NCBI RefSeq assembly: GCF_036346595.1
Contig: NZ_CP107834.1
Span: 6,076,001-6,140,000 of the forward strand
Length of the DNA: 64,000 nt
DNA from: Streptomyces sp. NBC_00525
Lineage (GTDB): Bacteria; Actinomycetota; Actinomycetes; Streptomycetales; Streptomycetaceae
Direction: 5' to 3'
This document shows positions 1-8,344 of this stretch, piece by piece. Each line of letters begins with the position of its first letter. Position 1 is the stretch's first letter. The notes under the pieces are model-generated. The model was not told the DNA's origin and did no database searches. It saw only the letters and a program-made list of their open reading frames with translations. Both the position numbers and the translations under genes were made by a program.

Positions 1-488
1 CGGTCGAAGACCCGCTGGGCGGCCCGCAGCCGGTCCGGGAGCACGGCCAGCAGCTCGGGCGCGATCCGCAGCGGGGGAGTGTCGGCGACCGGATGCCGGG
101 TCGTGGTGCGGACGGCGTCCAGGCTCGCCTTGCCGCACAGCCCGCAGGACGAGGTGGTGTAGACGTTGCGCTCCAGCGTGATGTCGGGGACCTCGACGCC
201 CGGCGCCAGGGCGACGTCCACCACGTTGTACGTGTTGACCCCCTCGGCGGTCGCGCCGGCGCAGTACACGATCGACCGCACGTCGGCCTGCCCGCCGATC
301 ACCCCCTCGCTGACCAGGAACCCCGCCGCCAGCGCGAAGTCGTCGCCCGGTGTGCGCATGGTGATGGCGAGCGGTCTGCCGTCGAGCCGGATCTCCAGGG
401 GCTCCTCGGCGACGAGGGTGTCGGGCCGGGTGGAGACGGCCCCGTCCCGGATGCGGATGGTGCGGCGGCGCTCGGTGACCCGTCCCAT
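1..488 (-). CDS. fdhD: Formate dehydrogenase accessory sulfurtransferase FdhD (3' part cut by window edge)
   Basis: The reverse strand from an ATG at 488 reads as the N-terminal ~162 residues of FdhD and runs off the window at base 1. FdhD transfers sulfur from a cysteine desulfurase (IscS in E. coli) to the bis-MGD molybdenum cofactor before it is inserted into formate dehydrogenase; it acts in the cytoplasm. Visible family features are the start MGRVTERRR, the segment LAAGFLVSEGVI, and the sulfur-carrying CxxC loop in SSSCGLCGKAS. The gene is divergent from the FabH-like gene at 777, with about 290 bp between them that holds both control regions. No formate dehydrogenase structural gene is in the window. 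Identification is secure; the C-terminus cannot be judged. Confidence 0.93.
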   Translation of the reverse strand, partial: MGRVTERRRTIRIRDGAVSTRPDTLVAEEPLEIRLDGRPLAITMRTPGDDFALAAGFLVSEGVIGGQADVRSIVYCAGATAEGVNTYNVVDVALAPGVEVPDITLERNVYTTSSCGLCGKASLDAVRTTTRHPVADTPPLRIAPELLAVLPDRLRAAQRVFD

Positions 489-776
489 GACCGTTGAACC
501 CGATTTCTGTGCGTACGAGGGCCCGAGCGGCGCCGGGCGGCGGCTGCCGGGAGCCACCGGACCCACCTGCGGCGGAGGGGCCCCGACTGTCATATTGTCC
601 TGCACCCGGAACGCGCCGCCGCAACCGGACGGCCGGGTCCGAAGCCGTCCCCGGCCCTTGCCAAGCGCAGCCCCTCCAAGGCGGAGCCGGTAATCCTGTG
701 GGATCACCTGCCCCCGTACCGGTCGGTAGCGACCAAGACTGGATGGTTCCAGACAGATGGAGCGAGGGGAACCTGC

Positions 777-1727
777 ATGACCGGCTCACGTGTCGTCGCA
801 CTCGGCCACTACCAGCCCGCCAAGGTGCTGACCAACCATGACCTGGCGGCCATGGTGGACACCAGTGACGAGTGGATCACCAGCCGCGTCGGTATCAGGA
901 CCCGCCACATCGGCGGCCCCGACGAGCCGGTGGACGAACTGGCCGCGCACGCGGCGGCCAAGGCGCTGGCCTCGGCCGGGCTCCAGCCGGCCGACATCGA
1001 CCTGGTGCTGGTCGCCACCTCCACCGCCATCGACCGCTCACCGAGCATGTCGGCGCGGGTGGCCGCCCGCCTCGGCATGGCCTCGCCCGCGGTGATGGAC
1101 ATCAACGTGGTGTGCTCCGGCTTCACCCACGCCCTCGCCACCGCCGACCACGCCCTGCGGGCCGGAGCCGCCACCCGCGCCCTGGTCATCGGCGCCGACA
1201 AGATGGGCGACATCGTCGACTGGTCCGACCGCTCCACCTGTGTCCTGATGGGTGACGGCGCCGGGGCGGCGGTCGTCGTCGCCGACCCGGCGGACGCGGA
1301 GCGGCCCGGCATCGGCCCCGTGCTGTGGGGATCGGTCCCCGGCATGGGCGACGCCGTCCGCATCGAGGGCACCCCGCCGCGCTTCGCGCAGGAGGGCCAG
1401 TCGGTCTACCGCTGGGCCACCACCCAGCTGCCCCCCATCGCCCGGCAGGTGTGCGAGCGGGCGGGCCTCACCCCGGAGGACCTGGCCGGGGTCGTCCTGC
1501 ACCAGGCCAACCTGCGGATCATCGAACCCGTCGCCCGCAGGATCGGCGCGGTCAACGCCGTCGTCGCCCGCGACGTGGTCGACTCCGGCAACACCTCGGC
1601 CGCCTCGATCCCCATGGCCCTGTCCAAGCTGGTCGAGCGCGGCGAGATCCCGAGCGGCGCCCCGGTCCTGCTCTTCGGCTTCGGCGGCAACCTGAGCTAC
1701 GCGGGCCAGGTGATTCGCTGCCCGTGA
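777..1727 (+). CDS. FabH-like 3-oxoacyl-ACP synthase III (ketosynthase III)
   Basis: A 316-residue KAS III-type condensing enzyme, full length for the family. The thiolase-fold triad is visible: Cys113 in NVVCSGFTHA, His242 in LHQANLRIIE and Asn272 in DSGNTSAASIP. The N-terminus has the typical DTSDEWITSRVGIRTRH segment. KAS III enzymes condense an acyl-CoA starter with malonyl-ACP. The gene stands alone rather than with fabD/acpP/fabF, so it may be a second copy with a special starter preference rather than the housekeeping FabH. The ATG at 777 follows a GAGGGGAA ribosome-binding site. A 14-bp tandem duplication ends the gene. KAS III fold is sure; the substrate is not. Confidence 0.88.
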   Translation: MTGSRVVALGHYQPAKVLTNHDLAAMVDTSDEWITSRVGIRTRHIGGPDEPVDELAAHAAAKALASAGLQPADIDLVLVATSTAIDRSPSMSARVAARLGMASPAVMDINVVCSGFTHALATADHALRAGAATRALVIGADKMGDIVDWSDRSTCVLMGDGAGAAVVVADPADAERPGIGPVLWGSVPGMGDAVRIEGTPPRFAQEGQSVYRWATTQLPPIARQVCERAGLTPEDLAGVVLHQANLRIIEPVARRIGAVNAVVARDVVDSGNTSAASIPMALSKLVERGEIPSGAPVLLFGFGGNLSYAGQVIRCP

Positions 1728-1737
1728 TCCGCTGCCC
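1710..1737 (+). repeat. 14-bp tandem duplication across the fabH-like stop codon
   Basis: Two consecutive units, GTGATTCGCTGCCC and GTGATCCGCTGCCC, differ at one base. A further GTGA follows. The first unit encodes the last residues of the ketosynthase. The TGA stop lies at the start of the second unit, so the duplication lies in the 3' end and just past it. It looks like a local replication slippage product. Confidence 0.8.
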
Positions 1738-1764
1738 GTGAGGCGCGCCCGGACCCCCTCCCCG

Positions 1765-1780
1765 GCCGCCACCGGGCGGC
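1765..1780. terminator. Short hairpin between convergent genes
   Basis: GCCGCC and GGCGGC form a 6-bp stem with a 4-base loop in the 66-bp gap between the convergent ketosynthase and DUF2254 genes. There is no U tract, as is common in Streptomyces. It could serve either strand. Confidence 0.4.
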
Positions 1781-1793
1781 GCGGGCGAACCGT

Positions 1794-3098
1794 TCAGCCG
1801 ATGCCCTGCCGGTCGGGGCGCAGCGCGAACGCGCGCTCGGCAGCGTCCGGCACCGCCCGCTGCACGTTCTGCACCAGCAGGGCACGATGCCGGACCAGCG
1901 GCCCCCGCCGCTCCGGCCCGGCCAGCCGCACCAGGTCGTCGATCCCTGCCAGCAGCCGCCGCGTCACCTGCGGGGCGGGCGCCGCGCACCGCCGTACCTC
2001 CTCGAACCCGAGGTCCACCAGGTCCTCCCACGACGGCACCTCCTGCACCAGCCGCACCGCACCCGTGCGGTCCCGGTGGTGCACGGTGCCCAGCGGCAGC
2101 CGCACCGCGGCGGCCAGGAACTGCACGATCCGGTCCAGGCACTGCACGGCCGTCGTCGGGTCGTTCACCGCCGAGGACAGCGCCCGCAGCGCGATGTCCG
2201 ACAACTGGCGCAGCCCGAACGCCAGATCCAGGTGCGGGGTGCGCTGCACGCCCACCGAGACCGTGTAGCGCAGCGCGTGCCGGGGCGGCGCCGCCCCGCC
2301 GTGCACGGCCAGCACCGGCGTCCCCGGCACCACGAAGTCCCCGAGCCGGGGGATCAGCCGGAGCACCACACCCTGGCGGCGGGCGGTCCGCACCAGCCGT
2401 GCCACGTTGACGTCCCGGAGGACCCCGGCCCGTCCCTCGTACAGGATCTGCCCCGTCTCGGCGGGCAGCGGCTCCGTCGCCGGACGCCCCGCCGGCATCC
2501 GGCCCAGCACCCGGAAGGTGTCCCGCGTGATGCGGTCGAGGACCGGTCCGACCTGCATCAGGCGCAGCGTGGAGCTGACGTAGCCGATGAACAGCAGCAG
2601 GCTGAGCCCGACGAGCACGGCGGTCAGCACGCTCTGCACGAACGGCAGCGAGGTGACCAGGCGCGGGTCGGTCTCGCTCTCGTACGAGCTGAGGACCAGC
2701 AGCGAGAACACGAACGTCGCCAGGAACACCGACAGGGTGAGCTTGCTGATCCGGCTGCGGATGAAGATCCGCACCACCCTGGGGGTGAGCTGCCCGCTCG
2801 CCATCTGCACCGCGACCAGCGAGATGCTGAAGACCACACCGATGAAGGTCATCATCGCCGAGCTGACCGTGACGACGATCTGCTTGGTGTCCTCGGCGAC
2901 CGACACCAGGTCCTGGATGTCGTCGTACGCCTGTTCCCGGCGCAGATACGAGACCAGCTGCTCGTCCACCGCCGCCGCGGCGAACCACAGCACGAAGGCG
3001 CAGACGAGCGTCAGGGCGGGGGCGAACCAGAACGTCTCGCGCAGATGTTCGCGCAGGGGTGACAGGGCGCGGGGAGGACGGGGGCCGCGATCTCTCAT
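1794..3098 (-). CDS. DUF2254 family membrane protein
   Basis: A 434-residue predicted membrane protein of the DUF2254 family; its function is unknown. Hydrophobic segments can be seen at roughly residues 25-45 (APALTLVCAFVLWFAAAAV), 75-95 (SSAMMTFIGVVFSISLVAV), 118-138 (LTLSVFLATFVFSLLVLSS) and 150-172 (LTAVLVGLSLLLFIGYVSS). The phrase MTFIGVVFSISLVAVQMAS and the following QLTPRVVR are hallmarks of the family. The C-terminal ~250 residues are soluble and probably cytoplasmic, with a segment rich in Arg and Leu. The ATG at 3098 has no clear Shine-Dalgarno sequence. The gene is monocistronic, convergent with the ketosynthase gene and divergent from tRNA-Leu. Confidence 0.82.
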   Translation of the reverse strand: MRDRGPRPPRALSPLREHLRETFWFAPALTLVCAFVLWFAAAAVDEQLVSYLRREQAYDDIQDLVSVAEDTKQIVVTVSSAMMTFIGVVFSISLVAVQMASGQLTPRVVRIFIRSRISKLTLSVFLATFVFSLLVLSSYESETDPRLVTSLPFVQSVLTAVLVGLSLLLFIGYVSSTLRLMQVGPVLDRITRDTFRVLGRMPAGRPATEPLPAETGQILYEGRAGVLRDVNVARLVRTARRQGVVLRLIPRLGDFVVPGTPVLAVHGGAAPPRHALRYTVSVGVQRTPHLDLAFGLRQLSDIALRALSSAVNDPTTAVQCLDRIVQFLAAAVRLPLGTVHHRDRTGAVRLVQEVPSWEDLVDLGFEEVRRCAAPAPQVTRRLLAGIDDLVRLAGPERRGPLVRHRALLVQNVQRAVPDAAERAFALRPDRQGIG

Positions 3099-3262
3099 GG
3101 AGGGGAAAGTAACCCGCCGCGCGCCCCGCCCGGCGGACCCCGCCGCCGACCCGCCGCCGACCCGTCGTCCACCGTCCGGCCACCGGATATGCAGGTGAGG
3201 GGCACTCCCAACCCCTGGTATTGTTTTCCTTGTCGCCGCGGGAGACCGGGGCGGATCACCTG

Positions 3263-3347
3263 GTCCGGGTGGCGGAATGGCAGACGCGCTAGCTTGAGGT
3301 GCTAGTGCCCTTTATCGGGCGTGGGGGTTCAAGTCCCCCCTCGGACA
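3263..3347 (+). tRNA. tRNA-Leu, anticodon GAG
   Basis: An 85-base cloverleaf with the long variable arm of a class II tRNA. The acceptor stem pairs GTCCGGG at 3263-3269 with CTCGGAC at 3340-3346, with A3347 as discriminator. The anticodon stem CTAGC/GCTAG encloses loop TTGAGGT with anticodon GAG at 3296-3298. The variable arm contains TGCCC TTTATC GGGCG, and the T arm is GGGGG TTCAAGT CCCCC. The CCA end is not encoded. It reads CUC/CUU leucine codons. TATTGT at 3219-3224 could be the -10 of its promoter, but I see no good -35. Confidence 0.96.
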
Positions 3348-3451
3348 CTCATCCAGTTCCCACGGTTCATCGCGAACCGTGGGAATTTCTGGTTTCCGGG
3401 GCGGCCCCGCGCCGCCTCCGGAGCGCCCGATCACCCCTTGGAGGACCCCCG

Positions 3452-4285
3452 GTGGCTGTGCAGCGGATCACGACCCGCAACGCCCGCTTTCAGCAGTTCC
3501 AGACGCTGCTCACCAACCGGACCAAGCGCGGACGCGCCGGCGAGTTCATCGTGCAGGGCGTCCGGCCGATCACCATGGCCGTCGAGCACGGCTGGACGGT
3601 GCGCACCCTCCTGTACGACGCGAGCCGCCCGCTGTCCCGCTGGGCGGGGGAGCTGATGCGCGGGAGCACCGCGGAGCGCATCGCCATGGCCCCGGAGCTG
3701 CTGGCGGAGCTGAGCGAGAAGGCGGAGGGCGCCCCGGAGGTCCTGGCGGTGGTCGAGATGGCCCCCGACGACCTGGCCCGCATCCCGGTCGACGACGACT
3801 TCCTCGGCGTCGCCCTCGACCGCCCGACGCAGCCCGGCAACATCGGCAGCATCATCCGCTCCGCCGACGCCTTCGGCGCCCGCGGCCTCGTCGTCACGGG
3901 CCACGCGGCCGACCCGTACGACCCGAAGGCGGTCCGCGCGACCACCGGCTCCTTCTTCGCCCTCCCCGTGGTCCGCACCCCCTCGCACCACGAGGTCGCC
4001 CAGTGGCTGGAGGCCGAACGCGGCCGGGGCCGACCCGTCCTGGTCGTCGGCACCGACGAGGACGGCGAGTGCGACGCCTCCGAGTTCGACCTCACCGGCC
4101 CGGTGCTGCTGCTCGTCGGCAACGAGACGACGGGCCTGAGCAACGCCTGGCGCGAGCACTGCGACCACGTCGTCAGCATCCCGATGACGGGCTCCGCCAG
4201 CTCCCTCAACGCCTCCAACGCGGCATCGATCGTGCTCTACGAGGCCCGCCGCCAGCGCCTGGCGAAGCGCCGGGCCCAGGGCTGA
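3452..4285 (+). CDS. SpoU/TrmH family rRNA (2'-O-) methyltransferase
   Basis: A 277-residue SPOUT-class RNA 2'-O-ribose methyltransferase that uses S-adenosylmethionine. The three SpoU motifs are present: NIGSIIRSADAFGA (motif 1), LLLVGNETTGLS (motif 2) and IPMTGSASSLNASNAASI (motif 3), which together build the knotted SAM site. An N-terminal substrate-binding domain (residues ~1-105, starting RITTRNARFQQFQ) precedes them, as in 23S rRNA methyltransferases. The reading frame is open upstream through the tRNA. The GTG at 3452 is chosen because GGAGG lies 7 bases before it and conservation starts there. The exact target nucleotide cannot be inferred. The gene follows tRNA-Leu directly. Confidence 0.88.
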   Translation: MAVQRITTRNARFQQFQTLLTNRTKRGRAGEFIVQGVRPITMAVEHGWTVRTLLYDASRPLSRWAGELMRGSTAERIAMAPELLAELSEKAEGAPEVLAVVEMAPDDLARIPVDDDFLGVALDRPTQPGNIGSIIRSADAFGARGLVVTGHAADPYDPKAVRATTGSFFALPVVRTPSHHEVAQWLEAERGRGRPVLVVGTDEDGECDASEFDLTGPVLLLVGNETTGLSNAWREHCDHVVSIPMTGSASSLNASNAASIVLYEARRQRLAKRRAQG

Positions 4286-4297
4286 GCGGGCCGGGCG

Positions 4298-4888
4298 TCA
4301 CGTTCGCTTCGCGTACACGATCAGGTTGTCCACCGGGTGGCCGTCCGCGTCGATCGCGCCGTCGCAGGTGATCAGGCGCAGGGCGCGTTCCGTGGTGCGG
4401 CCGTAGACGCGGGCGGTGGGGAAGTCGTCCTTGCGGACCGTTTCGCGGGCCGTGACCTCGAAGTGGACCTCCTTGCCGTCCGCGTTCCGTACGACGATGT
4501 CGGCGCCCTCGGCGATCTTCTTCAGGTCGTGGAAGACGGCCCGACCGTAGCGGGTGTCGTTGTGGCCGATCAGGACCGCCGCGCCCGGTTCGCCGGGCAC
4601 GGCGCTGCCCGTGTACCAGCCGGTCGTCATGCCCCGGTCGGCCGGGGGCACCTCGACGGTCCGGTCCGGGTTGAGGCCCAGGCGCATGATGTCGGAGTCC
4701 ACGCCCAGGGACGGGATGGACACATGGGCGGGGGGCCGGGCGGCGGCCGGGCTCTCGGCGGGGGTCCGGACCGCCGCCGGTGACTTCTCCGCCGCCGGGG
4801 CGGGGTCGCCGGAGCAGCCGGTGAGGGCGGCGAGCGCGGTGAGGGCCAGGGCGGCGACCGGCAGGGCGGCGCGGTGGGTGCGGGGCAT
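4298..4888 (-). CDS. Class F sortase, probable lipoprotein
   Basis: A 196-residue sortase. Residues 1-25 (ATG at 4888) form a lipoprotein-type signal ending in the lipobox LTGC (Cys25). An Ala/Pro-rich linker to ~53 follows, then the sortase barrel from VSIPSLGVDS. The catalytic His109 is in LIGHND and the catalytic Cys175 is in RLITCDG. The usual Arg after the Cys is less clear; Arg195 near the C-terminus is a candidate. Class F sortases are common in actinomycetes and are thought to anchor or cleave surface proteins; targets are mostly unknown. An upstream in-frame ATG at 4960 would add 24 residues that do not look like a signal, so 4888 is preferred. The small tethered protein at 4976-5350 is its likely partner. 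Confidence 0.88.
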   Translation of the reverse strand: MPRTHRAALPVAALALTALAALTGCSGDPAPAAEKSPAAVRTPAESPAAARPPAHVSIPSLGVDSDIMRLGLNPDRTVEVPPADRGMTTGWYTGSAVPGEPGAAVLIGHNDTRYGRAVFHDLKKIAEGADIVVRNADGKEVHFEVTARETVRKDDFPTARVYGRTTERALRLITCDGAIDADGHPVDNLIVYAKRT

Positions 4889-4975
4889 ACGAGGGGGCTC
4901 CAGGATCGTGCGTACGGCGGTGGCGCCGCCCGGTCGACCGGGCGGCGCCACCGCGTTCATCGGCTGCGGGACGGG

Positions 4976-5350
4976 TCAGCCGTCGCGGCGGGCGGTACGG
5001 CGGCGCAGGACGACCGTCCCGGCACCGGCCAGCAGCAGCGCGCCGGCCGCGGAGCCCGCGATCACGGCCGTGCTGTCGTCCGAGGAGCCGGCCGGGTGCT
5101 CACCGGCCGCGACGCCGCCGCGCGGCGCCTCGGAGGGCACCGCCGAAGGCACGGCGGACGGCACGGCGGACGGCTGGTCCGACGGCGGCAGCGTCGGCTC
5201 GGGCGACGGTACGACCGTCGGCTCGGCGGACTGCTTGCTCGGCGCCGCCGACGGGGTGGAGTCGGCGAAGGCCGCGGTGGCCGGTACGCACACCGCGCCG
5301 GCCGCGACGGCGGCGAGCAGGGCGGTACGCAGGGTGGTGCGCAGGGGCAT
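4976..5350 (-). CDS. Small secreted, membrane-tethered protein next to the sortase
   Basis: A 124-residue protein with an N-terminal signal peptide (ends near AAFA, residue ~29), a Pro/Ser-rich low-complexity stretch at ~31-75 with AVPS repeats, a membrane segment at ~94-115 (AVIAGSAAGALLLAGAGTVV) and a basic tail RRRTARRDG. This is the order of a cell-wall sorting signal (hydrophobic helix then positive tail), but no LPxTG or LAxTG motif precedes the helix. It is 87 bp upstream of the sortase gene and on the same strand, so it is probably cotranscribed. It is either a non-canonical sortase substrate or simply a tail-anchored surface protein. Function unknown. Confidence 0.75.
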   Translation of the reverse strand: MPLRTTLRTALLAAVAAGAVCVPATAAFADSTPSAAPSKQSAEPTVVPSPEPTLPPSDQPSAVPSAVPSAVPSEAPRGGVAAGEHPAGSSDDSTAVIAGSAAGALLLAGAGTVVLRRRTARRDG

Positions 5351-5408
5351 GGGCAGGGCTCCGTTCCGGATGGGCCTCGGAGAACGGCCGCGGTGCGGGT
5401 GCGCACCG

Positions 5409-5437
5409 GGCGCGAGGCATGCGGACAGGCTCGCGCC
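5409..5437 (-). terminator. Possible hairpin after the histidine kinase gene
   Basis: GGCGCGAG (5409-5416) and CTCGCGCC (5430-5437) form an 8-bp stem around a 13-base loop just beyond the kinase stop codon. It may end the two-component operon, or it may be part of the promoter region of the small secreted protein. Confidence 0.35.
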
Positions 5438-5454
5438 AAGTTGTGAGGAAGCTG

Positions 5455-7584
5455 TCAGATCGTTGTGTTCATCGCATCAGGGTCGCCGCCGGAACCGTCC
5501 CGCACCACCGCACCTGCCCCTCCTGCCGTGCCCGGCGCACCCGTGCCTCCCGCCGCCGGGCCGTCGGCCGGGAGGCGGAGCGTGAACACCGAGCCCTCGT
5601 CCGGGGTGCTCACCGCCGTGGCCGAACCGCCGTGCGCCTCCGCGAGTTTGCGGACGATCGCCAGCCCGAGGCCGCTGCCGCCGGTACGGCGGTTCCGGGA
5701 CTTCTCGCCCCGCCAGAACCGGTCGAACACCCGCGCGAGGTCCGCCGCCGGAATCCCGCTGCCCGTGTCGGCGACATCCACCAGCACCGCGCCCCCGTCC
5801 TCGGAGCCGTACGGCCGCAGCGTCACCGTGCCGCCCGCCGGGGTGTGCCGTACCGCGTTGGACACCAGGTTGCCCACCGCCTGCCGCAGCCGGACCGGAT
5901 CGGCCGTCAGCCGGGGCGGCGGCCGGTCCGCCGGGGACGGCGCCACGCTCAGCGCCACGCCCGCCGCCTCGGCGCCGGCCTGGTGCGCGGCGGCGACCTG
6001 CCCCAACAGCTCCTCGATCCGCACCGGTTCGGGATGCAGCCGCAGCGCGTCCGCGTCGGCCTGCGCCAGGTCCCGGAGGTCGTCGATGATGTGCTGGAGC
6101 TGGACCGCCTCCGTGTGCAGGAAGGCGATGAACTCCGGGTCCGGGTCGGCCACCCCGTCCTGCGCCGCCTCCAGCCAGCCCCGGATGTTGCTGAGCGGGG
6201 TGCGCAGCTCGTGGGCGACATCGCTCACCATCGCCTTGCGCTGGGCCTCCAGCCGGGCGCGGTGCGCGGACATGTCGTTGAACGCGGCGGCCAGCCGGCC
6301 GAGCTCGTTGTCCGCGGCCACCACCACCGGCGCGGTGTCCTCCCCGTCCCGCATCCGCTGCGCGGCGCCCGTCAGATCCCGCAGCGGGCGCACGAGCCGG
6401 GCGCCGACGAGCACCGAGGCGCCCACCGTGAGCGCCAGCACCAGGGCGGCCGCGCCCGCGATCCGTGCGGTGTTCGCCGGTGAGAGGTCGAAGCCGGGCA
6501 CGGTGGCGCCGCCCGGATCGCCGATGAACAGCAGCGCGGGCGAGGCGACGTACGAACCGAGCTGCTCCCGGCGGGCGGCGCCCACACAGGACGCGACGGC
6601 CCGGTCGTCCTCACTGGTGACGGCCGCCTGCTCGTCCCCGGGGCCCGGCACGGTGCTCGGCACCGGGCTCGGCTCCGCGCGGGGCGCGACGCTCGGCGCG
6701 TCGCTCGGGACGGCGGTCGGCGGCAGGGTCGGCACCGCCGAGGCGGGCACGGGCACCGCCTCCGCCGGAACCGGCTGCGCCGCCTGCCCCCAGGACACCC
6801 CGAGCTTCAGCTGGACGCCGTCGCGGCCCTGGCGCTCCAGACAGGCGTCGGCCAGCTGGGTGAGGGCCTTCAGCGCCTTGCGCTCGGTGGCGGTGGGCGC
6901 GTCCAGGGCGTCCAGCGCGCAGCCGGTGCCCCGGACGCGCTCCGGATCGTTGCCGCCCACCACCTGGATGAGCGGCCGGCCGCTCGCCCCGGCGACCACG
7001 TCCGCCGCGATCCCGTAGTCGCCGAGGCAGGCCGCGGCCCGGTCGGCGGCCCCGCGCAGCCGGTCCCGCTCGGCGGCCGGCAGCCGGAACGGCCCCACCG
7101 CGCGCGGGTCGACCCGGTCCGTGGTGGTGCCCGTCGCCCCGGCGCCGGAGCCCTGGGCGGCCAGTGCGGTGTCCACGGACAGCGGATCGACCACCGCCGA
7201 CGCCTGGGCCGGCAGCGCCGCCGCGCCGGATGCCGCCGAGTCGGCGAGCGGGGCGCGGGACTGGGTGGTCAGGGCGATCCGCCGGCCCGACTGCGCGGCC
7301 AGGTCGCGCACCGTCCGCCCGACGCCCTCCCAGGTCGGATGCGTCGCCGCGTAACCGAGCAGCCGGTGGTAGATCCGGGCGTCGGCGGCCAGGTTCTGGC
7401 CCTGCTCCTGGCGGATCGCACCGGACGTCGTCTGCACCGCCAGCCACGCCGTCGCCGCCACCGAGCACGCCGCGACCAGCGCCGAGACGGCCAGCAGCCG
7501 CGCGAACAGGCTCTTGCGCAGCGGCACGCCCCGCCGGGCACCGCCCGCACCCGGCCGCCGCCCCGCGCTACGCGGTCGCCGCAC
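5455..7584 (-). CDS. Two-component sensor histidine kinase with large Pro-rich extracellular domain
   Basis: A 709-residue sensor kinase. Its order is: TM1 ~27-50, an extracellular sensor of about 325 residues, TM2 ~376-396, HAMP ~396-448, HisKA with phospho-accepting His458 in SDVAHELRTPLSN, and HATPase_c with NLVSNAVRHTP (N box), DTGSGIP (G1) and GGSGLGLAI (G2). The C-terminal tail is Gly/Ala-rich. The sensor carries a Pro/Val/Ser/Ala stretch at ~271-316 with repeated xVPxxxP elements and several Cys residues (186, 222, 248, 333) that could form disulfides outside the cell. The GTG start overlaps the end of the response regulator gene by 17 bp, so the two are translationally coupled. The signal sensed is unknown. 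Confidence 0.92.
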   Translation of the reverse strand: MRRPRSAGRRPGAGGARRGVPLRKSLFARLLAVSALVAACSVAATAWLAVQTTSGAIRQEQGQNLAADARIYHRLLGYAATHPTWEGVGRTVRDLAAQSGRRIALTTQSRAPLADSAASGAAALPAQASAVVDPLSVDTALAAQGSGAGATGTTTDRVDPRAVGPFRLPAAERDRLRGAADRAAACLGDYGIAADVVAGASGRPLIQVVGGNDPERVRGTGCALDALDAPTATERKALKALTQLADACLERQGRDGVQLKLGVSWGQAAQPVPAEAVPVPASAVPTLPPTAVPSDAPSVAPRAEPSPVPSTVPGPGDEQAAVTSEDDRAVASCVGAARREQLGSYVASPALLFIGDPGGATVPGFDLSPANTARIAGAAALVLALTVGASVLVGARLVRPLRDLTGAAQRMRDGEDTAPVVVAADNELGRLAAAFNDMSAHRARLEAQRKAMVSDVAHELRTPLSNIRGWLEAAQDGVADPDPEFIAFLHTEAVQLQHIIDDLRDLAQADADALRLHPEPVRIEELLGQVAAAHQAGAEAAGVALSVAPSPADRPPPRLTADPVRLRQAVGNLVSNAVRHTPAGGTVTLRPYGSEDGGAVLVDVADTGSGIPAADLARVFDRFWRGEKSRNRRTGGSGLGLAIVRKLAEAHGGSATAVSTPDEGSVFTLRLPADGPAAGGTGAPGTAGGAGAVVRDGSGGDPDAMNTTI

Positions 7585-8296
7585 GGCCCGCCGCCTTCGC
7601 CGGGTCCGTCAGCTTGTAGCCGACACCGAAGACGGTGAGCAGCCGGACGGGCCGGCGCGGGGCCGGTTCGATCTTCTTGCGCAGATTCATGACGTGCACA
7701 TCGACGGTCCGGTCGCTGATGTAGCGGTCGAAGCCGTGCAGTTCGGCCAGCAGCCGCTGCCGGGAGAACACCCGGTCCGGCTCGGCCGCCAGCGCGGACA
7801 GAATCCGGAACTCGCCCGGTGTGCACTCCACCGCAGCCCCGTCCACGGTCACCACGTGCCGGCCCGGATCGACGACCAGCGCCCCCACCCGCAGCACCCC
7901 CGCCCCGTCCGGATCGCCGCCCGCGCCGTGCCGGTTGCGGCGCAGCAGCGTACGCACCCGGGCCATCAGCTCACGCGGGCTGTACGGCTTGGTGACGTAG
8001 TCGTCGGCGCCCAGATCGAGCCCGAGCAGCAGATCGTCCTCGGTGGTGCGGGCCGTGACCATCAGCACCGGCAGCTCCCGGTGCTCCGCGCGCAGCACCC
8101 GTACGACGTCGAGGCCGTCCGCGCGCGGCATCATCACATCGAGGACCAGCAGATCCGGTTCCCGCTGCCGCACCGCGTCGAGCGCCGCGAGCCCGTCCGG
8201 GGCGAGGGTCACCCGGTGACCCTCGCGTTCCAGGTAGCGGCGGAGGAGTTCGGCCTGATTCTCGTCGTCTTCGGCGACGATCACGTTTGCGCACAC
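7568..8296 (-). CDS. OmpR/PhoB family response regulator
   Basis: A 242-residue DNA-binding response regulator. The receiver domain (1-~118) has the acidic pair D10/D11 in AEDDEN, phospho-acceptor Asp53 in LLVLDVMMP, Thr81 in MVTAR and Lys103 in TKPYSP. The effector is a winged helix (~140-230) with the OmpR-type segment SDRTVDVHVMNLRKKIE followed by VFGVGYKL. The GTG at 8296 is preceded by a GAGCAGGT element. The stop codon overlaps the kinase start, and the pair forms one operon transcribed leftward. The kinase-regulator pairing is firm from the overlap; the regulon is unknown. Confidence 0.94.
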   Translation of the reverse strand: MCANVIVAEDDENQAELLRRYLEREGHRVTLAPDGLAALDAVRQREPDLLVLDVMMPRADGLDVVRVLRAEHRELPVLMVTARTTEDDLLLGLDLGADDYVTKPYSPRELMARVRTLLRRNRHGAGGDPDGAGVLRVGALVVDPGRHVVTVDGAAVECTPGEFRILSALAAEPDRVFSRQRLLAELHGFDRYISDRTVDVHVMNLRKKIEPAPRRPVRLLTVFGVGYKLTDPAKAAGRAATA

Positions 8297-8344
8297 CTGC
8301 TCGATCGTAAGGGGCCCGTTCGGCGTGCTCCCCGGCGCGGCGTC

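Noticed and set aside
3299..3451. Upstream extension of the RNA methyltransferase gene into tRNA-Leu
   Set aside because: The frame is open by chance through the tRNA. Conservation and a GGAGG ribosome-binding site both point to the GTG at 3452.
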